The position numbers and the translations under genes were made by a program. This document shows, in pieces, positions 8,925-16,755 of a DNA stretch of 64,000 bases. The notes under the pieces were generated by a model. It was not told the origin of the DNA and made no database searches. It saw nothing but the letters and a program-made list of their open reading frames with translations. Numbering within the stretch: position 1 is the stretch's first letter; each line of letters opens with the position of its first letter. This DNA comes from Venatoribacter pacificus (lineage in GTDB: Bacteria; Pseudomonadota; Gammaproteobacteria; Pseudomonadales; Oceanobacteraceae), in NCBI RefSeq assembly GCF_025318105.1, contig NZ_JAOANI010000014.1, positions 124,001-188,000 on the forward strand. The letters are read 5' to 3'.

Positions 8925-9238
8925 AAATCCAGGCGGCTGAAGGGCGCTATGTCATGCTCGATTTCTGGGCGGACTGGTGTGTCTCCTGCCATGAGATGGA
9001 GCGCTTTACCTTGAGTGATGAGCGGGTCAAAGCACGCCTCAAAGATGTATTGTTGTTGAAAGCAGATGTGACCGCCAATAATGCGGAGGATCAGGCATTA
9101 CTTCGACGCTTTGGGCTTTTTGGGCCGCCTGGCATCATCTTTTATGATCGGGAAGGCATGGAAATCGATTTTCAAGTGATTGGTTTTCAATCACCTAAAA
9201 AATTCATCCGTTCACTCGACAGCGCTATTCCTCTCTGA
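8924..9238 (+). pseudogene. dsbD: dsbD C-terminal fragment (thioredoxin-like domain)
   Basis: The frame reads QAAEGRYVMLDFWADWCVSC and continues through a thioredoxin-like fold with the CVSC active site to a natural stop. This is the periplasmic gamma domain of DsbD, the membrane protein that passes electrons from cytosolic thioredoxin to periplasmic disulfide and cytochrome-maturation partners. The N-terminal domain and all eight membrane helices are missing: the reading frame enters directly from the IS remnant at 8924. An internal ATG (8954) exists, but without a signal sequence a product would stay in the cytosol. It probably once belonged to the copper cluster, where thiol reduction counters copper-induced disulfides. 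Confidence 0.8.
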
Positions 9239-9264
9239 ATACGCCCCGTATTCCTGACGCCGGG

Positions 9265-9280
9265 ATTACAGAAAAGTAAT
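9265..9280. promoter_or_regulatory. Candidate CopR/CusR box upstream of copA
   Basis: ATTACAGAAAAGTAAT is an imperfect dyad with the ATTACA-N4-half-site layout also seen at 15882, 15951 and 18496. It lies 118 bp before the copA start. CusR/CopR operators of known systems are dyads of TGACA-like half-sites with 4-nt spacers. Assignment is by similarity and position. Confidence 0.5.
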
Positions 9281-9308
9281 GCAGGCTTCACGCGTGCGAC
9301 AGCTCTAT

Positions 9309-9322
9309 TTGACTAGAGTCAA
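9309..9322. promoter_or_regulatory. Palindrome TTGACTAGAGTCAA before copA
   Basis: A 6-bp perfect inverted repeat with a 2-nt spacer, 75 bp before the copA start codon. It may overlap a -35 element (TTGACT). The binding protein is unknown. Confidence 0.35.
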
Positions 9323-9397
9323 GTAACCGCTGCCGATGGTCCAGTCCCAGCGTATCTCATTGAGTCATCGAACTACCTGATAAAGGATTCTCATTGC

Positions 9398-11197
9398 GTG
9401 AAACACTTAACTGAACTCCCCATTCTTAACCCGGGTTTGTCTCGACGCCGTTTTGTTCAAGGCCTGGCAGCCGGTGGTGTATTGCTGGCCCTTTCTCCAT
9501 TGGCGCGCGCTACAGGCCTGCTATCAGCTGCGGGCACGAAAACGGGTACGGCAAATATTCTGAGCGGTACCCAGTTCGATCTAGAGATAGGTGAGTCCGC
9601 TGTCAACTTTACGGGCAACCCCCGCATAGCCACGACCATTAACGGCTCACTGCCAGCTCCAACATTACGCTGGCGTGAAGGCGATACCATCACCATTCGA
9701 GTGACGAACCGGCTGAAGGAAACCACATCTATTCATTGGCACGGCATCATTCTGCCATTTGAAATGGATGGCGTACCGGGCATCAGCTTTCGAGGCATTC
9801 AGCCTGGCGAGACCTTCACCTACCAGTTCAAAGTGCAGCAAAGCGGTACGTATTGGTACCACTCGCACTCTGGCATGCAGGAGGCGACGGGGGTCTACGG
9901 TGCGATCATTATCGATCCGGCTCAAACCGACCCCATATGCGCAGACCGTGAGTACGTTGTGCAGCTGTCTGACTGGACTGATGAGGACCCAATGCGGGTT
10001 CTGGCCAAGCTCAAGATGCAGGGGGACTACTACAACTACAACCAGCCTACCGCAGTAGAGTTCTTCCAGGATGCCTCGCGCACAGGACTGAAAGCAGCAA
10101 TTGATAAGCGCAAGATGTGGAATGAAATGCGGATGAGTCCCACGGACTTGGCCGACTTGTCCGCCGATGTGCTGACTTACCTGATGAATGGTACTACCCC
10201 GGCAGGTAACTGGACGGGCCTGTTTCGGCCCGGTGAGCGTGTACGGTTGCGCTTCATCAACGGCGCCGCCAACACCTTCTACGACGTCCGCATCCCTGGC
10301 CTTGAATTGACTGTAGTCCAAGCCGATGGCGTGAATGTGGAGCCAGTAACCGTTGATGAGTTCCGGTTTGGACCAGGGGAAACCTACGACGTTCTGGTGC
10401 AGCCGAAGAGTGATGCGTACACCATCTATGCCCAAGCCATGGATCGCACAGGTTACGCGCGCGGTACCTTGGCTACGCATGCCGGTCTCGAAGCGCCAGT
10501 CCCGGCGATTGATCCAGTCGAATGGCTTTCCATGGGAGATATGATGGGCGCCATGGGTAGTGGCATGGCGGGTATGAGTCATGGTGGTGCCATGGATCAT
10601 GGCAGTATGGCTGGGATGAACCACGGCAATATGGCGGGGATGGATCATGGCGCAATGGCAGCGGCTGGTGCCAGTACCGAAGTACGCCACGCCAGGACCG
10701 AATACGGGGCCAGTATTGATATGCGAGTCGATATGCCGCGTACCAACCTGGACGACCCAGGCATCGGCCTGCGCAATAATGGGCGGCGTGTACTCACGCT
10801 AGCCGACTTGCATACCGTCGGCGGCCCGATGGATCCGCGCGGTGCAGAGCGTGAGATCGAACTCCATCTGACTGGGAATATGGAGCGCTATAGCTGGTCG
10901 TTCGACGGTGTTGAGTATGGGAAATCGACGCCGGTGCGTTTTCAGTACGGCGAGCGGGTCAGGATCATATTGCATAACGACACCATGATGACACACCCCA
11001 TGCATTTGCACGGCATGTGGAGTGAACTGGAAACGCCTGACGGACAGTTTCTAGCACGACGCCACACAATTCCTGTGCAGCCTGCTCAGCGCATCAGCTT
11101 TCTCGTGACAGCTGATGCGCTTGGGCGATGGGCGTGGCACTGCCACCTGATGCTGCACATGGATGCGGGGATGTTCCGTGAAGTGGTGGTGGCATGA
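9398..11197 (+). CDS. copA: CopA/PcoA multicopper oxidase
   Basis: Periplasmic oxidase that converts Cu(I) to less toxic Cu(II) and binds copper. The 599-residue product begins with a twin-arginine signal (SRRRFVQGLAAGGVLLALSP), so it is exported folded. The multicopper motifs are all present: HWHG, YHSHSG, HPMHLHGMW and the C-terminal HCHLMLHMDAGM. Between the second and third cupredoxin domains (about residues 380-425) lies a Met/His-rich insert of repeated MxHG units, typical of PcoA/CopA. The start is a GTG with AAGGA 10 nt upstream. It overlaps copB by 4 nt (ATGA). A CopR-like box and a palindrome lie upstream. Confidence 0.93.
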   Translation: MKHLTELPILNPGLSRRRFVQGLAAGGVLLALSPLARATGLLSAAGTKTGTANILSGTQFDLEIGESAVNFTGNPRIATTINGSLPAPTLRWREGDTITIRVTNRLKETTSIHWHGIILPFEMDGVPGISFRGIQPGETFTYQFKVQQSGTYWYHSHSGMQEATGVYGAIIIDPAQTDPICADREYVVQLSDWTDEDPMRVLAKLKMQGDYYNYNQPTAVEFFQDASRTGLKAAIDKRKMWNEMRMSPTDLADLSADVLTYLMNGTTPAGNWTGLFRPGERVRLRFINGAANTFYDVRIPGLELTVVQADGVNVEPVTVDEFRFGPGETYDVLVQPKSDAYTIYAQAMDRTGYARGTLATHAGLEAPVPAIDPVEWLSMGDMMGAMGSGMAGMSHGGAMDHGSMAGMNHGNMAGMDHGAMAAAGASTEVRHARTEYGASIDMRVDMPRTNLDDPGIGLRNNGRRVLTLADLHTVGGPMDPRGAEREIELHLTGNMERYSWSFDGVEYGKSTPVRFQYGERVRIILHNDTMMTHPMHLHGMWSELETPDGQFLARRHTIPVQPAQRISFLVTADALGRWAWHCHLMLHMDAGMFREVVVA

Positions 11198-12286
11198 AAA
11201 CAACGCTTAACACATCAGGCATCCGGATCATGAACAATCCCTTGAAAAAGAAACTCCTTGCCGCAGTGATGGCTACAGGAGCTGTGATGCCCGTTTTTGC
11301 CTATGGGCAAACCCAACATGCAGGACACGCAGACCACATGCCTGTCGCGCCGGAGTCCAGCGTACCTGCGGAGGCCGCTGGCATGAATCATGGAACCATG
11401 AACATGTCGGATATGGATCATAGTTCCATGGACATGACAGGTATGGACCATGGCTCAATGTCAGGTATGGATCACGGCAGTGGCGAAATGGATCACGGCG
11501 ATATGCAGATGCAAGGCGGTTCGGCCCCGGCAGATGCTCGCGATCCCGATGCCTACTCCGATGGCTATGTGCGCAATGCGGGTCAATATGCTCTACCCCC
11601 AGCAGATGCGCTAATCATGTCGGACATGCATAACTTCGGTTCCGTTTACTTCGACCGGTTGGAGTACGTCAAGGCGCGAGGCGAGGAATGGGCGGCATAT
11701 GAGGGCGAGGCCTGGTATGGCAGCATATGAGGGCGAGGCCTGGTATGGCAGCACCTATAACCGCGCTGTGATCAAGGCAGAAGGTGACGTGGCTGGCGGT
11801 AAGCTACAGGAGTCCGAGACGCAACTGCTATGGCGCCATGCAGTTTCTACCTTTTGGGATACCGAGCTTGGTTTTCGGTTTGACCATGCAGACGGCGCGC
11901 CGAATCGAGAGTGGCTGGCATTCGGCTTCAAAGGACTGGCGCCCTATTGGTTTGAAGTAGATGCAACCGCTTACGTCGGCCCGAGCGGACGTACTGCCCT
12001 GGCCCTGGAAGCGGAATACGACATCAGACTAACCCAGAAGCTCTACTTGCAATCGCGGATGGAAGTGAACTTTCATGGCAAAGACGATGAGCGCTGGGGA
12101 ATCGGCAGTGGTTTGACCGATGGTACTGCTGGATTACGCGTTAAATACGAAATAACTCGACAGCTGGTCCCTTATGTTGGTGTGGAATGGGCTAGCAAAT
12201 TCAGTAAAACAGCGGATTACGCCCGGGCAGCGGGAGAGTCCAGACAGGAAACCCGCTTTGTGACTGGCCTGAGCTTCCGCTTCTGA
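11194..12286 (+). pseudogene. copB: copB (outer-membrane copper protein) frameshifted by a 28-bp duplication
   Basis: CopB/PcoB family outer-membrane beta-barrel with a Met-rich N-terminus. The first part (11194-11730; signal peptide probably from ATG 11230) carries repeated MDHGSM-like motifs and reads as far as YEGEAWYGS, then stops. A second frame (from 11699) begins again with AYEGEAWYGSTYNRAVIK and runs to a normal barrel C-terminus ending GLSFRF. The break is caused by a perfect 28-bp tandem duplication; removing one copy joins both parts into one about 355-codon gene. Unless slippage or re-initiation rescues it, no full-length CopB is made. Translation is coupled to copA by the ATGA overlap. 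Confidence 0.85.
11697..11752 (+). repeat. 28-bp perfect tandem duplication inside copB
   Basis: Two adjacent identical 28-bp units (11697-11724 and 11725-11752), each starting ATATGAGGGCGAGG. Because 28 is not a multiple of three, the duplication shifts the frame and creates a TGA stop at 11728-11730. Confidence 0.95.
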
Positions 12287-12352
12287 CAACGGCTTTTTAA
12301 CTGGGTAGTTCTATCAGCTATCCCACTAATCGACTCTTGGAGAGCATTCACT

Positions 12353-12853
12353 ATGAAAAAGACTTTTACCATTCTCGCGTTCAGTCTGCTGCCAGCCTTT
12401 GCTATCGCAGCAGTTGACCACTCCGGGCACGACATGCACGGACATGACATGCCGACCATGTCGCACGCTACTTCTACAGTGGGTCAGCCCGGCGATCCGG
12501 CGAACGTTTCCCGGACGATTGACATCATCATGGATGACCACATGCACTTCACTCCCAGCAATATCCAGGTTGAAGCGGGCGAAACAGTTCGTTTTTTTAT
12601 CAAGAACGTAGGACAGGTGCCGCATGAAATGGTGATTGGCTCAATAGAAGAGCTCAAGGCGCATGCAGCTGAAATGCTGGCAGCACCTGGTATGGAACAC
12701 GAAGAGCCGAACATGATTACTCTACAATCAGGCAAGGTAGGCGGTCTGGTGTGGCAGTTTGATCAGCCGGGCAAGGTTGATTTTGCATGCCTCATTCCAG
12801 GCCATACCGAGGCGGGGATGGTAGGCACAGTCGAAGTCATCGGAGATAGATAG
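12353..12853 (+). CDS. Periplasmic cupredoxin (plastocyanin/azurin-like copper protein)
   Basis: A 166-residue exported blue-copper-type protein. A signal peptide (about 1-20, cleaved near AIAAVDHS) is followed by a His/Met-rich linker (HSGHDMHGHDMP) and a cupredoxin domain. The likely type 1 copper ligands are the His in PHEMVIG and the Cys, His and Met in ACLIPGHTEAGM. It resembles CopI-type copper-tolerance proteins. TTGGAGAG provides the ribosome-binding site. The cytochrome gene starts directly after its stop, so the pair could form an electron-transfer unit with the oxidase CopA; that link is inference. Confidence 0.82.
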   Translation: MKKTFTILAFSLLPAFAIAAVDHSGHDMHGHDMPTMSHATSTVGQPGDPANVSRTIDIIMDDHMHFTPSNIQVEAGETVRFFIKNVGQVPHEMVIGSIEELKAHAAEMLAAPGMEHEEPNMITLQSGKVGGLVWQFDQPGKVDFACLIPGHTEAGMVGTVEVIGDR

Positions 12854-13324
12854 ATGCCTGGAAGAAATCAAGTCTTCGGAGCGATCGGCGTTGCGATAGT
12901 TGGCGCCGTCGCCTTCCTTTATACGGCCACACATGTGTCTGGACCCGAGTTTATAGATCCAGCCGATAAGAATCAGGTCACGCTTGGCCAGTCCATCTAC
13001 ACAATACATTGCGCGGTGTGTCATGGAGAGTCGCTGCAAGGGCAGGAAAACTGGCGTCAACGTCTACCCAATGGGAGATTACCTGCCCCGCCCCATGATC
13101 AAACCGGGCACACGTGGCACCACTCGGATGCCATGCTGGTGGATATGGTGAAAAATGGCCTGGTACCCGGCAGAACCGCACCGCCCGACTACGAAAGCGA
13201 TATGCCCGCATACCGAAATATTTTGACTGATGAAGATATTGTCGCGGTGCTGGCTTACATCAAAAGTACCTGGCCAGCTGAGGTTCTACAGGCGCAGAAA
13301 CAAACCACCCTGCGTCATCAATGA
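12854..13324 (+). CDS. Membrane-anchored c-type cytochrome
   Basis: A 156-residue protein with one N-terminal hydrophobic anchor (about residues 9-25) and one heme c site, CAVCH (Cys53, Cys56, His57). A methionine in the DMPAYRNILTDEDI segment is a plausible sixth ligand, as in class I cytochromes. It begins right after the cupredoxin stop and ends the copA-copB-cupredoxin operon, followed by a hairpin. Its place beside a multicopper oxidase suggests it carries electrons to or from periplasmic copper oxidation, but that is not shown by the sequence. Confidence 0.82.
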   Translation: MPGRNQVFGAIGVAIVGAVAFLYTATHVSGPEFIDPADKNQVTLGQSIYTIHCAVCHGESLQGQENWRQRLPNGRLPAPPHDQTGHTWHHSDAMLVDMVKNGLVPGRTAPPDYESDMPAYRNILTDEDIVAVLAYIKSTWPAEVLQAQKQTTLRHQ

Positions 13325-13333
13325 CGCAGGGTG
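13306..13333 (+). terminator. Hairpin at the end of the copA operon
   Basis: CACCCTGCGTCAT and its exact complement, 13 bp with a 2-nt spacer, spanning the cytochrome stop codon. No T-run follows. Confidence 0.5.
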
Positions 13334-13374
13334 TGCGATACGGGGTACTTTCTTATAGCTAGAAAAACCGAAGA

Positions 13375-13402
13375 AAAATGGCGAGTAGAGACTCGCCATT
13401 TT
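13375..13402. terminator. Bidirectional terminator between convergent operons
   Basis: AAAATGGCGAGT, loop AGAG, then the 12-bp complement ending in TTTT. The A-rich and T-rich flanks suit both directions, serving the cytochrome gene (+) and the copper ATPase (-). Confidence 0.75.
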
Positions 13403-13427
13403 CCGCTACCCCCTCGACGTATCCAGC

Positions 13428-15752
13428 TTAAACCGAACCACGAAGCCGCAGCGAGTTGAATACAACGGACGCTGAACTCAGACTCATCGCCAGGGCTGCA
13501 AACATGGGTGATAGAAGCAACCCGGCAAACGGGTACAGGACGCCAGCAGCCAGTGGAACGCCTAACGCATTATAAATGAACGCAAAACCAAGGTTCTGCT
13601 TCATATTGAGAACAGTCTTGTTTGACAGGTCCCGGGCAATCGAGATACCCCGCAGGTCTCCTTTTACCAAGGTGATTTGCGCACTGTTCATCGCTACGTC
13701 CGTCCCGGTTCCCATAGCGATACCGACATTCGCCTTGGCCAGTGCCGGGGCATCGTTGATGCCGTCGCCCGCCATCGCAACGATGCAACCTTCTGATTGA
13801 AGCTTATCAACCAGATTCAGCTTGTCGGCCGGTTTCACTTCGCCATGAACTTCGTCTATGCCTAGTTGTTCGGCGACCGCTTTTGCCGTTGAAATACCGT
13901 CACCAGTAGCCATGATGACCCTGATTCCCGCGGCCTTGAGCGCCTGTACCGCTTCAGGGGTGCTCTGTTTGATGGGGTCGGAAACGGCGAGTAGGCCGAC
14001 CAGTGTGCCGTCAACCGCCAGGTACATCACACTCGCACCCTTTGTCCTCCATCCCTCAGCGGTGGCAGCCAGGCCATCAACATTGACGTTATCCTGCTGC
14101 ATGAACGCAGTGTTGCCCAACAGCAGTGTTTTGCCTTCAACCTTGCCCCGTACGCCTATGCCGCTACCCGAGTCAAAGTCGTCCACTGGGCTGAGCACCA
14201 AATTACGTTCGCGCGCAGCGCTGACAATAGCGTCAGCCAAAGGATGCTCGCTGCCTTGATCGAGGCTGGCAGCCAGGCGCAAGATTTCATCGGCGTCCAA
14301 CTCGCCAGCGGAAACAGCCTGATCGAATGCGGGTCGGCCTTCTGTCAAGGTGCCGGTCTTGTCTACGATGAGCGTATCGACTTTGCGCAGATTTTCTATT
14401 GCTGCTGCATCACGAAACAGAACACCCTGGGTTGCGCCTCGTCCGGTAGCAACCATGACTGACATGGGCGTTGCGAGCCCCAGCGCACAAGGGCAAGCGA
14501 TGATCAGAACAGCGACCGCATTGATCAGGCCATAGACCCAGCTTGGCTGCGGGCCGAACATGCCCCACACGACCAAGGTGAGGATGGCGATGGCTACCAC
14601 CGCCATGACAAAGTAACCCGCCACCAAATCAGCCATCCGTTGCATCGGCGCCCGAGAGCGTTGGGCCTGAGCCACCAACTGGACAATTTGTGACAACACA
14701 GTGGCCGAGCCGACTTTCTCCGCCCGGATCACAAGTGCACCAGAGGTGTTCATCGTTGCCCCTATGACCTTGTCACCCGGGCGCTTGCTGATGGGTAACG
14801 ATTCACCAGTCAACATGGATTCATCGAGAGAACTTGCACCCTCTTCAACAATGCCATCGACAGGAACTTTCTCACCGGGACGTACGCGTAAACGATCACC
14901 TTCATGCACATGCGTCAGCGGTACATCTTCTTCTGTTCCGTCTGCATTGATACGGCGGGCCGTCTTGGGCGCCAGACCGAGCAATGACCGGACGGCAGCG
15001 GATGTCTGGGAACGCGCGCGAAGCTCCAGCACCTGACCAAACAGCGTAAGGGAAATGATCACCACTGCGGCTTCGAAATAAACCGCCACACGCCCCATGG
15101 ACATGAATGTTTCCGGAAATATACCGGGAGCTACGGTTGCCAGCGTGCTGTAGACGAAGGCGGCACCGGTACCCAAGCCGATGAGCGTCCACATGTTGGG
15201 ACTGCGGTTGACCACTGATTGCCAACCCCGTACGAAGAACGGCTGTCCGGCCCACAGCACCACGGGAAGCGACAGTACAAGCTCTATCCACGTTTGCGTC
15301 GCCATCTCGAACCAGCCAAGCTGTGGCCCAAACATGGCAAGCACCGTGACAATGACGGTAAAAGGCAATGTCCACCAGAATCGCCTGGAAAAATCGTCCA
15401 GCTCGGGATTGTCATCTTCCAGACTGGGCATCAGGGGTTCAAGTGCCATGCCGCATTTAGGGCAGGTTCCGGGGTTGTCCTGACGTATTTCCGGATGCAT
15501 CGGGCACGTATAAATTGTGCCTTTGACCGCTTCCGAGGGAGGTGGCGGGGTTGGTGAAAGAAACTTCTCAGGGTCATGCTGGAATCTATTCATGCATTTG
15601 GTGCTGCAGAAGTAGTAAGTTTTACCCGCATGCTCAACATGCTGGGCAGAGTCTGCCGTTACACCCATGCCGCAGACCGGGTCTGTAAGCCCTGAGCCCG
15701 TGTGGGAGGGTGTATGGTGATGACAATGAGACTCAGAATTATCGTGAACCAT
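13428..15752 (-). CDS. copA: Copper-translocating P1B-type ATPase with YHS and metal-binding N-terminal domains
   Basis: ATP-driven exporter of Cu(I) or Ag(I) from cytosol to periplasm, 774 residues from ATG 15752, which has AAAGG about 10 nt upstream; the in-frame ATG at 15833 has none. The N-terminus is His-rich, then a YHS-type domain (DPVCGMGV, YFCSTKCMNRF) and a short heavy-metal-binding domain (YTCPMHPEIRQ, CPKCGM) replace the usual HMA domain, as in SilP/CopP-like pumps. Core motifs: membrane CPC (residues 420-422) in CPCALG, phosphorylated Asp464 in DKTGTLTEG, HP locus SEHPLADAI and GDGINDAPALA. It is divergent from copRS, with two CopR-like boxes in the shared 316-bp promoter region. 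Confidence 0.93.
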   Translation of the reverse strand: MVHDNSESHCHHHTPSHTGSGLTDPVCGMGVTADSAQHVEHAGKTYYFCSTKCMNRFQHDPEKFLSPTPPPPSEAVKGTIYTCPMHPEIRQDNPGTCPKCGMALEPLMPSLEDDNPELDDFSRRFWWTLPFTVIVTVLAMFGPQLGWFEMATQTWIELVLSLPVVLWAGQPFFVRGWQSVVNRSPNMWTLIGLGTGAAFVYSTLATVAPGIFPETFMSMGRVAVYFEAAVVIISLTLFGQVLELRARSQTSAAVRSLLGLAPKTARRINADGTEEDVPLTHVHEGDRLRVRPGEKVPVDGIVEEGASSLDESMLTGESLPISKRPGDKVIGATMNTSGALVIRAEKVGSATVLSQIVQLVAQAQRSRAPMQRMADLVAGYFVMAVVAIAILTLVVWGMFGPQPSWVYGLINAVAVLIIACPCALGLATPMSVMVATGRGATQGVLFRDAAAIENLRKVDTLIVDKTGTLTEGRPAFDQAVSAGELDADEILRLAASLDQGSEHPLADAIVSAARERNLVLSPVDDFDSGSGIGVRGKVEGKTLLLGNTAFMQQDNVNVDGLAATAEGWRTKGASVMYLAVDGTLVGLLAVSDPIKQSTPEAVQALKAAGIRVIMATGDGISTAKAVAEQLGIDEVHGEVKPADKLNLVDKLQSEGCIVAMAGDGINDAPALAKANVGIAMGTGTDVAMNSAQITLVKGDLRGISIARDLSNKTVLNMKQNLGFAFIYNALGVPLAAGVLYPFAGLLLSPMFAALAMSLSSASVVFNSLRLRGSV

Positions 15753-15824
15753 GGATAAGCACCTTTTCAAATAAGCAGGCAGTTTGCGCCGCGTTTTTTG
15801 CGGCTTCTTAAAGGAGGAGATTAC

Positions 15825-15893
15825 ATGAATCATGATGCCATAAGCTTAGTAGTTAAAGATGACCAGACTGCTCCCGCAAGCATTACATTTTAG
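15825..15893 (+). other. Possible 22-codon leader peptide with strong ribosome-binding site
   Basis: ATG 15825 follows AAAGGAGGAG at ideal distance and opens a 22-codon frame (MNHDAISLVVKDDQTAPAS...) whose end overlaps a CopR-like box. A short GC-rich dyad with T-rich loop lies upstream (about 15788-15804). Within the divergent copper-ATPase/copR promoter region this could be a leader peptide or chance. Confidence 0.2.
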
Positions 15894-15897
15894 TCAT
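15882..15897. promoter_or_regulatory. Candidate CopR box 1 between the ATPase and copR
   Basis: ATTACATTTTAGTCAT: ATTACA and AGTCAT half-sites 4 nt apart. With the site at 15951 it lies in the 316-bp divergent region between the copper ATPase and copR. Confidence 0.6.
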
Positions 15898-15950
15898 GTT
15901 ATGCGAACAACGCTTTTCTCACCGATATAACCTAGCTTCCGGCCACCAAC

Positions 15951-15966
15951 ATTACATATTTGTCAT
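15951..15966. promoter_or_regulatory. Candidate CopR box 2 before copR
   Basis: ATTACATATTTGTCAT, the best match in this intergenic region to the ATTACA-N4-TGTCAT pattern, 103 bp before the copR start. It fits autoregulation of copRS, as is usual for CusRS/CopRS systems. Confidence 0.65.
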
Positions 15967-16068
15967 TTTCTGGTCATGTTGTGGGCAGATTTCAGACTAT
16001 AAAATTGATATTGACGACAATGAAATGGACTGGCTTCCTTGGCCTGAACTGTAGAGCGGAGTGGAACG

Positions 16069-16752
16069 ATGAAGATTCTCATCGTAGAAGATGAAGTGAA
16101 AACTGGGGATTATATCCGGCAGGGCCTCATGGAATCCGGCTTTGTGGTAGATCTCGCCCGGACCGGGCTCGATGGTCACCACCTGGCGCTTACCGGCTCG
16201 TATGACTTGATTGTCCTTGATGTAATGCTGCCTGATGTGGATGGCTGGCGAATTATGCAGTCATTGAGAGAGGCCAGATCCACCACGCCTGTGTTATTTC
16301 TCACCGCAAGGGACAGTGTAGAAGACCGGGTCAAGGGTCTGGAATTGGGAGCGGACGACTATCTGGTCAAGCCTTTTGCTTTTTCGGAGCTGCTGGCACG
16401 AGTACGTACATTGTTACGGCGCGGTGCTGCGCCGGTTTTTCAGGATCAACTCCAGGTGGCTGACCTGATGCTGGATATACCTCGCCGTCGCGCACAGCGA
16501 CATGGCGTGAGGATCAACTTGACCAACAAGGAGTTCACCCTACTTGAACTCCTTGTGCGGCGCCAAGGGGAAGTGTTACCACGCTCATTGATCGCTTCCC
16601 AGGTGTGGGACATGAATTTTGACAGTGACACCAATGTCATCGATGTTGCTATCCGGCGGCTGCGCGCGAAGATCGATGATGATTTTGAACCAAAGCTGAT
16701 TCATACCGTACGCGGCATGGGTTATATGCTTGACGTGACACAGCCAGGCTAG
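16069..16752 (+). CDS. copR: Copper response regulator CopR/CusR (OmpR family)
   Basis: DNA-binding response regulator, 227 residues. The N-terminal receiver domain has the acidic pocket (EDE near residue 7), phospho-acceptor Asp51 in VLDVMLPD, the switch Thr in FLTARD and the Lys in YLVKPFAF. The C-terminal winged helix is of OmpR type, with LTNKEFTLLELL and the recognition region TNVIDVAIRRLRAKID. GGAG-like bases precede the ATG. The sensor gene starts 3 nt after its stop. Copper rather than another metal is inferred from the neighbouring copper ATPase, copAB and cus genes and from the shared dyad sites. Confidence 0.93.
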   Translation: MKILIVEDEVKTGDYIRQGLMESGFVVDLARTGLDGHHLALTGSYDLIVLDVMLPDVDGWRIMQSLREARSTTPVLFLTARDSVEDRVKGLELGADDYLVKPFAFSELLARVRTLLRRGAAPVFQDQLQVADLMLDIPRRRAQRHGVRINLTNKEFTLLELLVRRQGEVLPRSLIASQVWDMNFDSDTNVIDVAIRRLRAKIDDDFEPKLIHTVRGMGYMLDVTQPG

Positions 16753-16755
16753 CCC

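Noticed and set aside
10560..10665. Repeated ATGG-N-CATGG-like units in copA (and again in copB and cusB)
   Set aside because: They encode Met/His-rich copper-binding repeats (MxHG); not a CRISPR array or mobile repeat.
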